Assembly (NCBI RefSeq): GCF_020740795.1 | Contig: NC_067294.1 | Location: forward strand, 17,179,001 to 17,243,000 | Source of the DNA: Apus apus | Lineage: Eukaryota > Chordata > Aves > Apodiformes > Apodidae | Direction of reading: 5' to 3' | DNA length: 64,000 nt | Shown here: in pieces, positions 54,880 through 64,000 of the stretch | Layout of the letters: every line of letters starts with the position of its first letter | Numbering within the stretch: position 1 is the first letter of the stretch | Translations under genes and position numbers: made by a program | The notes under the pieces: generated by a model | What the model saw: the letters and a program-made list of their open reading frames with translations, nothing else | Told to the model about the DNA's origin: nothing | The model's database searches: none

Positions 54880-55760
54880 CTAACTTAAAAATGAGACCTA
54901 CTCAAAAGTGAGGGAGCTTCTTAAAAGGAAATTAAAAGCAGCTGCTAGAAGGAAGCAGAAGATGAGAAACTAGATAAAAACACCCTGTGTGAAGCTCAGA
55001 GCAATATATCACTAAGTGAAATAATTCTACAAGGGACCAAAAAGGCAATATTCTAACAGCAGTGTAGAGGAGAGTATTCAAAATCTGGGATTTCTGAGCA
55101 AATAAAGAAAAGGGATGGGGGGGGAAGCATTAAATGTGAAGCTAAGTCTGGAGGGCAGGCGGGGGAAATTTTTGAGGTGCAAACTCACTGAAGGAATAAT
55201 AAAAACACTAGTAAAAATATTTTCAGAATTGCTAGAATCAGGTTCTTTTTCAGAGCTTGGGTCAACAGACAACCATGCTCTAAAGGGATTTACTGTAAGA
55301 GAGGAAAACTGCTGTGGAAAAGTAAACTGAAGGTTTGTGTTGGTTCTCACTGTGCTTGAGGGAGGTTATTCTCCCATGAAAGCCAAACTTATGGGGGGAC
55401 AATTGTAAGGAACTGTCTCAAATTAAATGACATTAAAATGCTTTTTAGGACTAATTGATAAGATGAAGAGTCAGAGATTGCTGGGACCATATGGTAATCA
55501 CTCAAGAGCTCTGGAGGAAAACACATATGCAATTATGGAGTTACTATAGTGTGTAGCCTATCACTTAATTCAGTCTCCCTGCAGGAGGGATGGAAGATGG
55601 GAAATGTGACAACAGTCCCTGAGAAGCTCCCCAGGAGCAAAGTGAGTCCTGCAGACCATCACACTGGAGTCTCTACCAAGCAAGTGAGTAGAAATTAGAA
55701 GAAGAAAATGATGAAATGGATAAACCCCAATTTTTCTGGTGGGAAGCCACATTTCACAAG
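54880..55760 (+). mobile_element. Ancient CR1-type LINE polymerase fossil
   Basis: GCTGGGACCATATGGTAATC with AAGAGCTCTGGAGG recalls the P-G-P-D-G-x-H-x-R-V-L-x block, and CTGCAGGAGGGATGGAAGAT recalls the following W-K-x-A-N-V block. Stops and frameshifts interrupt every frame. Confidence 0.6.
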
Positions 55761-55774
55761 CTTATTAGAGCTCT

Positions 55775-55881
55775 GTTCCTGTGGGATCTGCTGTAGGTCA
55801 TCCTGCTCTAGCAGGGGGCTCGACTAGATGATCTTTAGAGGTCCCTTCCAACCCCAACCATCCTGTGATTCTATGACTCTG
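55775..55881 (+). mobile_element. CR1-type LINE tail, other subfamily
   Basis: AGGGGGCTCGACTAGATGAT through CATCCTGTGATTCTATGAC. It has the CR1 tail structure but a different preceding sequence from the young copies. Confidence 0.8.
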
Positions 55882-57934
55882 CAAGAGGGTTCTGAAGGTG
55901 CAACTGAGATGACGTGGTCACAACAATGTCAGAAATGCTCTAGTGGGTCAGATCAGTGGTCCATCTACCTGCACTGTCCACCTGTTGCTGCTGTGATCAT
56001 AGGTTTTGTGTCTTGCTCACGTTCCCTTCTCTCCAAACTGAGAGAAGTGTCTTTTCCAAAGAAACAGCTAGAAATCAGTTTAATCTGGTTGATTGTTCTC
56101 CACAAAACCTGTAATTGTGCTGTAAAATCCCCTGCCATAGGATATTATGGATGCTCAAAGTTTACTTGTGCTCAGGGTGTAACAGGAAAAGTTGATGGGG
56201 AGAAGTTAAAGCATAACCCGTTAAATAGTAAACCCAAGGATTGTGTAGCTCAAAATATCCCAAGGCACATATTCTTGGAAAACAGGAGAATATTTCAGAA
56301 AGGCACCACTGCATCCTGGTGCAGTGTTCCTGCATGCCTGGTGTCTTCTTAAACTCCTTCCTTGGGCTTCTGTAGTGAAAACCTGATGCTGCAGTAGAGG
56401 AACCTTTGATCTGACCCGGTGCAGTTCTTTCTTGTGTTTTGTTGTGCTCTGTCAAAAGAAAATGAAACACAGATATGAATGTAAACACTTCTGATGGTAA
56501 CAGTGAGCACTGAGCAGTGAACACTGAACTCATCTCCTCACTGTACAAGCAAACAATGAATTTGTATTGGAATGCTAATGAAGATCTCACCACGATGCTG
56601 TTAGGTCTCATCTAGCCATATAAAGAGAGAAGCTACATGGTGGAAATAGAGAAAGGCTCTTTATGAAGGGATGAAAATGTGTTGCAAATATTGATGTCAT
56701 TAAACACTCGCAGGTCAAAAATATACTTGAGGCTACTGATGTAATTTGAAGTAGGTAAACAGGTATGAAGAAGGATGTTTTCCTACAATTACTGCACCTG
56801 CTATCATCTGAAAAGGAGAAATTTGCATTTCTTGTGTGCCTTTTAACTCCAAGTGATCCCAGGTTTGTAGTCAAAAAGCAGATCTTCCTACAGCCATCTA
56901 ATCTATTCTTGATCTCTTTGGGTTTTTGGATCAGAGCTGAGACAAGCTTCTTCTGCAGATTTGTGCTGCAGTTTACTAAGAGAGTTGTTCCTTGCCAGGA
57001 GAATATTACATACAGTTCTGAGAAAAATGAACAGAGTCAGCTTGTTTGAGAGCCCACTGATGCTTACTCACAACACTGATAAGCCTGACATTTACTGAGA
57101 AGTGCCACAGTTCTCAGCCCAATGAAAAATCCCAGGAGTATATTTATATATATATATATTTTTTTTTTTCAATGGTGCTTCTATTGAGTCAGGGTAAGCA
57201 GGAGTCTTCTGAAGTATTTTACTGAAAAAAAAAAAAGAATGATGTGGAGCCCAGCTCCTCTGCTTGACTTGGATACAGATATACAAGCCTTCCTTGGCAC
57301 ATTTGTTAATGATTGTGGTGAATTTAATGATGTTAAATTGTCAGCGCCTTATGTGTCATATTTCATTCCTGTAGTGTATTAAAAGCACTTATGCAAGAGT
57401 TCTTGGTGCCTTGATTGCAATTACAAAAATTATACTTGGAATAATGCCACTTAGCACCCCTGCATAAAAGCCAAAGCTTGTAGTGAAATACCTGTTTGTG
57501 ATATTTGAGGCACTTTTCTGGCTGTTGCAGTTGGTCTGTGCTTGGCTTTCTCGTAGCATCTGCAATATCTGGCCATGCAGGATTCTTCTGGAATGGGCCC
57601 TGTCTCCAAAGGACTGTCAGAAGCCTCTTGAATGTTCAAGTAGATGATGTCAAGCAGTTCCTTTTTGATAATTTTTAGAAAGGTATGTTGAAATAATTCT
57701 GAAATAGTAGTGATGCAAAATGTGGTGATAATTAGCTCCTACCCTATGATGCTCCTTATCTAGGAGTTCCCCTATTCTTTCTCTAATTATCAATTTGATC
57801 AACTTTCAATGTAAAAAGCTGTTTCTCTGGTGCTTTAAAATAGACAAGTAATCCAAATAGTGGCTAAGAATTTTCTGACAAAATTGTTTTTCAGGGGGAA
57901 AAAAACCCACCTCCTTATTTATCAAAACTTGAAC
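55882..57934. other. Intergenic, nothing recognised apart from a TA repeat
   Basis: A (TA)n run followed by poly-T lies at about 57139-57169. Otherwise there are only short frames. Confidence 0.5.
57139..57169. repeat. (TA)n microsatellite and poly-T
   Basis: About ten TA units followed by eleven T. Confidence 0.85.
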
Positions 57935-58560
57935 TTTTCACAGGAGCATATGTTCCAGATGTCAAGAGCTGCAAAATCCATCACTTCAGGTGGTAGTTTG
58001 TTCCCAAATTTAATCATCACTGCTGTTAAAAAATGTGTGTTTCATTTCTGGTTTGAATCACTTTCATTTTTCAGCCCTTAGTCTTTCTTCTGTCTCTGCT
58101 AGATTAAAAAGTGTTGGTTGATATTTTCCCCTTGTGAAAGTATTTATCGAATCGCCTCGCAATTGAGCTGTTTAAGTTGGCCAGCTCCATGTTCTCCTCT
58201 CCTCATATCCTTTTTATGGCTCTTTTCTGCCCCCAATCTCATCTTTCAGCAGCTTTAAATGTGCACAGCAGAATTAGATAGACTAGTGGTTTCAATGATG
58301 CTGTACCCAGAGGTTGAATGGATTCCTTATTTCTAATCACCTCTCTCATTTTATCCTGCTTTTACCTCGGGTGTTTGTGGGGAGCTCCTTGCCCATTTAG
58401 ACCTCGTAAGTCATAACCATTGCACTCCAAAATAGAGTTTTCTCTTCTCCAAGAGCAGCCCATATTCTCTGCTGGTTCATTGACTGCCTCTTCTTGAACT
58501 CACTCCTCTTGTACCTTGCATAAGATGAAGTAGAGAGCAGCCTCTCTGCTGGGATGTTCA
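57935..58560 (-). mobile_element. Degraded antisense CR1-type LINE fragment
   Basis: The text around GTTTGTTCCCAAATTTAATC, CGAATCGCCTCGCAATTGAG and CCTCTCCTCATATCC reads as the antisense of an old CR1/L3-like element. Confidence 0.45.
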
Positions 58561-60239
58561 GGATCTAATCGATCTCCAAAGTAGTCCTACCCTGTATCTG
58601 TAAATTGGTGCTCTGACATTTTTTCCCTTTGTGCCTTTATATCAATTTATTTATGAATAATGGAGGTCCCCATGTTTAGTATTTCACCTCTCAACATTAA
58701 GCACTCAATCTTTCTCTGGTGACTGATGGGATAACTCTACTCATACATTTACATCCTTACTGCCAGACAGTTTCAGTGTATAGCATTTTTCCAGTAAGAA
58801 TTTTAGTCTGACTAGATTCCTTAAAACATTTTCTTTGACTTAAGGAAAATCCTTTCAATTTTATGACTTATACTCTCTTTTCTCTAGTTTATGGCCATGT
58901 GCTATGACATACCATTGGTTTTGTCACTGGGCTGTACTATTTTCTGCTGTGTCAAGATTTGATGACATTACCTGGGCTTTATTTAATCTAGGGTGGGTTT
59001 TTTTTTTTTCCTTTTTGTTAAAAATTTTTAGTTTATATGCATCTATGTATAGTTCTTACATATGTATATGTCTATCTTTATCTATGTATAGTTCTTACTT
59101 TGGGGGGCACCTTTTTTTAGCTTCTTAGTTCCATGTCCTCTTGATGTAACACAATTTCACCTCTGAGCTCTTCCCATCCCTGTAGTAAGCTTTTTTCTCT
59201 GAACTAGCTGGATACAGAGCATTTTTGTTTTGCCAGCCCTCAGCAAGCTGTTTGCCTCAACTCCTGACAGATTTCCCCCAGCTCCCACTTAATTAAATGC
59301 ATCATATATGTTTTCCTTGTGAAAAAATCTGATTTCACTTTTGACTTTTGATGGAGACTCTCACCTCCAGATAGTGCCTCCTTCCCCTCTGCCTAATTGG
59401 AGTTGTGTATATTACTGGAAGGATTTCAGAGAAACTGTCAACACTGCCCTGAGGCTGAATCTTCTAGCCAGCAGTCTGACTTTGCCTTCCAGGATCCTTT
59501 GTTGGCGTTTCCCTTTCAAATTGGTGACATGCAGGAGGACCTCCTGCACCTCCCCAGCACTTGCTAGCATCCACCTAGGTGGCTCAGAAAAGACCCCTTC
59601 ATATTCTGCCCTACCAGGCAGCAAATCTCTGTCATCTCAGGCACAGCTGCTGGTATGCTCCTGGTATTTAAATTCCCATCAGCACAGTAGACCAAAAGTT
59701 CTCAGCTGAAAATGTATTTTCAGCTATAGGCTCCCTGGAGTTGTCAGCTTGTTTTTCCTCAGCTGGAAGGCAGTTTCCTGCCAGGCTAATGCTGGGCTGT
59801 GCTCTGCTGTGCTGTGCTAAACCATCCGTTGTGAGAGGAGCCTGAGCCTCCTCGCAGGGGACAGGAGAGCAAGCAGTGAGCTTGGCCTAGTCCCTCATGC
59901 CCTTTTATACTGGTTTTGTGCCTTAATTGTTCTCTCTTTGTCCCACCAGTTCAGAAGCTCTGACCTCAAACTGCTCTGGGTATGAGCTGTGAGAGCCACG
60001 TGGGCAATGAAGGCAGGAGCTGGAGCAATTACTGAAGCATTAGTGACCACCCTGGAAGCTCTTGGAAGGCAGGTGAGATCACTGAGCTTTATAGAAAGGC
60101 AACCACAGTTCACTTTTTTGAAAAAGAGGAATTAGAGAGCACTCTTCCCAGAAAGAAGTCAGAAAAAAATATTACATGATCAATTGAAAGCAAATAGAAG
60201 ATAAAAAGGAAAGAGAAAAAAAAAAAAAAAAGAGGCATA
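58561..60239. other. Intergenic, nothing recognised
   Basis: No exon or named repeat. A poly-A run lies at 60216-60231. Confidence 0.5.
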
Positions 60240-61075
60240 GATTTACCAAGAATAAATCATGTGATCTTACTCTAATTTCCTTCTTTGAGAAAAAAAATGT
60301 CTGGTAGATGAAAAAGAGGCAGCAGATGGGACATATTTTGCTTTAGGAAAGCTTTTGAAACTGTTCCACATGATTCTCTCAGAAGCAGACTAAAGAAATA
60401 TGGTCTGTATCAGTGTGCCCAGTGTTTCTGGCTGGGCAAGACACTTACCTTGTTTCTGTGTAAGGGAGAGACCATATGTTGTAGCCCTTCCTCTCATGCA
60501 TAACTGTATTGTGCAAGTGTAGAAAAGCCAGGGCTTCCTGGGGCAGTGAGATTTATTGCATCTGTGCAGACAGATTCACCTACTGCCATGATCAGAGGCA
60601 CTAAGTGGACTCCCAGCAAAGATGGCCTGCAGGGTAGTCAAAATAGCCCATCCAGCAGGCAGCCCTCCTCCCTGTGGGCTCCAGGCTGGATCCAGAAAGG
60701 GTGAGGGAAACCACAGCCAAATTCATTGTCCTGGCAGGCCCTGTGCAGTTCATAGCTTGAAGTTCATCATTTAAAAGGTGTGTGATATTCCTGTAATGTG
60801 GGTGGCAATGATGCACTGTCAGACTGGGAGGTTATTTGGACTGGAGCCCTGCTGGCCTATATCCTGGGCACAGTTCTGTTCAGTTTTTTAATGACTTACC
60901 TATATGATTTAACAAAAAACTCACTGATAAAATGTGTGGTTAAGGCAAGATGCATTTTGAAGGTCAGGAGTAGACTTGTGATGATCTTGAGAAAGTGGTC
61001 CAGAAATCAGAAGTATGAACTAAAAAAGAAACAAGTGCTCTGTGCATCATTTATGAAAGAGGAAAAAATACCTAA
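60240..61075 (+). mobile_element. Ancient CR1-type LINE polymerase fossil
   Basis: TTTTGCTTTAGGAAAGCTTT with GAAACTGTTCCACATGATTC corresponds to the K-A-F-D-T-V-P-H-D block. At 60861 the frame reads ILGTVLFSFLMTYLYDLTKN, corresponding to V-L-G-P-x-L-F-x-x-x-x-N-D-L. Stops separate the two parts. Confidence 0.65.
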
Positions 61076-61090
61076 ATATATATATATATA
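61075..61090. repeat. (AT)n microsatellite
   Basis: About eight AT units at the end of the LINE fossil. Confidence 0.8.
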
Positions 61091-61899
61091 AATAAAAGGT
61101 ATAACTGGCTGCCTGAGGCATGCCAGGAAAAGTTTTGGGAATTAGAGGAAATGAAACATGAGTGAGCAGGTCTCATACTGGGGGGTTGTTAATGAAATGT
61201 ATTTTTAAAACATGGGAGGAAGTCTCATTTTCTGCAGTTCTTTTGAGGCCTTTGCTGGGCTTTCTTAGTCCAGCTCTTAGTGCTAAGGAGGAGCTGGTGT
61301 TGGGAATGATGTGGGCAGTGAGGACAGCAGGAAAGAAGTTTTCAAAGTGGCATTAGAGTGTTCTGAATTGTCACAGGAGCAGACAAGGAGATTCTGAGTC
61401 ATTGGTGAGGTTGTTTTTACAAGAGAGATAAGCTGTGTAGATCAATGTGAGACTGACTGGCAAGGTTTTAACATTCAAAAGCAAGGAGGTATTTTTATAG
61501 TTGACAGTCATGGAAGCTCACCAAATCAGCAACAGCACATGGTTCAGGATTGCAACTCCAAGAGAAACAGGAAAATTCTGGTAATTTAGAAAAATGGAAG
61601 GAACTGGAATCAATAATGTTGAGGAAGGAAACAGCAAAGGATGGTCTCAGCAGTTAAAGTCCCAGCTAAGCAAGGTCCATGAAAAATAGGCAACTAGATC
61701 AATAAAAAAAATGTAGAAATATATCTATACAAATGCTGCAACTCTGAAGCCCAAAAGAGGTGAACTAGAATGTCTGATTTTAAAGGAAGTTATTGACATA
61801 ATAAATGCCTCAAAAACTTGGCAGAAGGGTAGGAAACTGTAATAATAGGGAACAAATTATAGAGGAAGGCTGGAAAGGGGTATATTAGTGGTGAAGCAG

Positions 61900-62660
61900 T
61901 GGAGAGTATGAGGAATTGTCCCTAAATGAAGTTTCAGCAGAGGACATTTTGGAACAAATCAATAAAATGAGCAGTAAGAAAGCACCAAGATGATACTTGA
62001 TCAAGAGTTTTGAAAGAGCTCAAACACTAGATTAAGAGAAAGCTAAATGTAGCATGAAAAGTGTCATTTAAGTGGACCACACTGCAAGAAGGATGGAAGG
62101 TGGCAAATGTGTCTTCAGCCTTGAGAAAAAGGACTCCAGGACAAATGTGGAAAACCACAGATCTGTAAATCTCACTTCCAAACTGAGTAAGTGGGTAAAA
62201 ACTACAATAATAAAGAAGAGAACCCGTAGACATATTCATAAATGTGATTTATTTGGAAAAAGTCATTACAGTTCTTGCAGAAGGAGACAGTGTCTCATAA
62301 ATCTATTTGAACTCTTTGAAGATGTCAACAAGCTTGTAGGTAAGGCTGATCTAGTTGATAAAGTGTGTATGGACTTCCAAACAAATGTCAATAAGTCTTT
62401 CTGCAAAGACTCTTAAAGTAGTTAAGCTGAGATAATAAGATGTCCTCTTGTAAGTAAATAAGACAGACAAAATGGGAGAAGAAGTGGGAGGAAAGATCAG
62501 TTCTCCCAGGGAAAGGGGACTCCCCAGCTTAGTCACACAACTGCTTGATTGAGGTCCTGTGCTTCTCAATGTCCTTACAAGTGGTTTGGGGAAGGGGGTG
62601 AGTGTGGCAGTGACAAGGTTTGGGAATTACAGAGAATTAGCTGACAGGCCAATGTGACCC
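61900..62660 (+). mobile_element. Ancient CR1-type LINE polymerase fossil
   Basis: The order of decayed motifs follows the element: ATTTTGGAACAAATCAATAA, then GGATGGAAGGTGGCAAATGT (W-K-V-A-N-V), TGTAAATCTCACTTCCAAAC (V-N-L-T-S), CAGTGTCTCATAAATCTATT (C-L-x-N-L) and, near 62555, GTCCTGTGCTTCTCAATGTC (G-P-V-L). It is broken by stops. Confidence 0.7.
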
Positions 62661-62865
62661 TGAGAAGAGAGGTAGGAGGTTCTCATGGCAGTGAGTGTCT
62701 GTGTCAGAGATGGCATGTGAAAGGCAATGCTAATAGATGCAAAGTAGTTTATCTGGAAATTTACATATTCAATTCTATGTATGAGCTTGGAGCCCAGAAA
62801 CCACCCGTGGCCTGGGCTGCATCAAAAGCAGCGTGGGCAGCAGGTTGAGGGAAGGGATTGTCCCC

Positions 62866-63402
62866 CTTTACTTGGCTCTCATGAGACCCCACCTGGAGAA
62901 TTGTATACAATTCTGGAGCCCCCAACATCAGAAGGACACAGAGCTCTTGAAGTGAGTCCAGAGGAGGCCACAGAGATGATGGGAGGGCTGGAGCAGCTCT
63001 GCTCTGGAGCCAGGCTGGGAGAGTTGGGGTGTTCAGCCTGGAGAAGAGAAGGCTCCAGAGAGACCTTAGAGCAGCTTCCAGTGCCTGAAGGGGCTCCAGG
63101 AAAGCTGGGGAGGGGCTTGGGACAAGGCCAGGGAGTGAGAGGACAAGGGGGAATGGATTAAAACTGGAAGAGGGGAGATTGAGGTTGGAGATGAGGAAGA
63201 AATCCTTTGCTGTGAGCGTGGTGAGACCCTGGCCCAGGTTGCCCAGGGAAGCTGTGGCTGCCCCATCCCTGGCAGTGTTGAAGGGCAGGTTGGATGGGGC
63301 TTGGAGCAACCTGGGCTGGTGGGAGGTGTCCCACTAGAGGAGGGTGGGATCTTTAAGGTCCCTTCCCACCCAAACCAGTCTGGGATTCTATAATTCTATG
63401 AC
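62866..63402 (+). mobile_element. CR1 LINE 3' end
   Basis: It runs from CTTTACTTGGCTCTCATGAG to TCTATAATTCTATGAC. At about 537 bp it is among the longest young copies. Its 5' part is shared with the copy at 50341. Confidence 0.94.
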
Positions 63403-64000
63403 ATACTTACTCAATTACTGATTGAACATTATGTTGTTATCACTCCTAAATAGAGCTGCTGGGGGATAACTCCTACAAAAACATTGATGCAGTGACCACA
63501 GCCATAAAAAACTCAAACTGAATGAGAGAAATTTTTAGAAAAGGAAAAAAGAGAAAGAAAAACATGATTATGTGATTATGTCACTGTATAAATGTTTGAC
63601 AAACCCACATATGGATTAATATGTTGAGTTCTGTTCACCCTGTCTCATCAAAAATAAAATAGAGCTAAAAAGGATGGGTGGGAGTTATTTAGCTCAGAGA
63701 TTTAGACACCTAAATTTAGGTTTCTACCTGTAGCTGTCAATCTGTGAGGGAGATACTGGAACTCCAACACTAAATCAAAGTTTTTTAATCTGAATTCCAC
63801 CCACAGAAAGTGGATGAGGACAGAATGGTTTTCATATCAAGAGAAAGAAAACAGTCAGGCATGGGACAGAGAGCTTGAGATCTCCTGGCTAGCTGGGAAC
63901 AATGAAGGGAGGGGTTGGGTGTCCTTTTTAAGAATAGGAGGAGGTAAAGGTACCCCATGATATCAAGCATCAGACCTCAACCAAAGCCTCATACATTCTC
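63403..64000. other. Intergenic, nothing recognised
   Basis: AT-rich sequence with no exon and no named repeat to the window end. Confidence 0.5.

Noticed and set aside
60798-61091. 97-codon frame with a hydrophobic segment as a small membrane protein
   Set aside because: The hydrophobic segment is the decayed polymerase block of an old LINE, and the frame ends in an AT microsatellite.
21020-63402. Repeated frames reading like [17 protein letters not shown] or [14 protein letters not shown] as a gene family
   Set aside because: They are the two strands of CR1 3' ends, which are non-coding. Each copy is truncated and lacks a start.
1-64000. CRISPR arrays, operons, phage or plasmid genes
   Set aside because: None seen. 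Gene structure, splice sites and CR1 repeats are those of a bird chromosome.

Overview
This is a 64 kb piece of a bird nuclear genome. Two things show it. About twenty copies of the avian CR1 retrotransposon 3' end are present, with the typical ATTCTATG-type tails. Two spliced vertebrate genes that are neighbours in amniotes, PCDH12 and DELE1, also lie here in convergent orientation. The species cannot be told from the sequence. No prokaryotic, plasmid or phage content was seen.

Layout. Positions 1-7000 hold no recognisable coding exon. They contain two sense CR1 3' ends, a G-rich 13-bp minisatellite (about 3.70-3.93 kb) and the presumed PCDH12 promoter and leader. PCDH12 (protocadherin 12, VE-cadherin-2) lies on the + strand at 7165-17116. 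One large exon carries the signal peptide, six cadherin repeats, the membrane helix and most of the tail, and three small exons complete the tail; the phases join to 1134 residues. DELE1 lies on the - strand at 38628-14769 with eleven coding exons whose phases join to 535 residues: a mitochondrial presequence, a hydrophobic segment, a low-complexity linker, Sel1/TPR repeats and a short C-terminal exon. Its start sits in a CpG island at about 38.15-39.06 kb. From 39 to 64 kb I see no gene. That stretch is young CR1 copies, degraded reverse-transcriptase fossils of older CR1-type LINEs, microsatellites and unannotatable AT-richer sequence.

The main result is that the two genes are interlocked. 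The last DELE1 exon (14769-14980) lies inside PCDH12 intron 3, and the last PCDH12 exon (16752-17116) lies inside the last DELE1 intron. The opposite-strand pre-mRNAs would therefore overlap by nearly 3 kb, and each gene removes the other's terminal exon as intron. The two products have no known common pathway: PCDH12 is an endothelial and trophoblast adhesion receptor, and DELE1 relays mitochondrial stress to the kinase HRI. Any link would come from shared transcription or antisense pairing. A second structural point is an inverted CR1 pair that brackets DELE1 exon 10, a layout known to favour exon circularisation.
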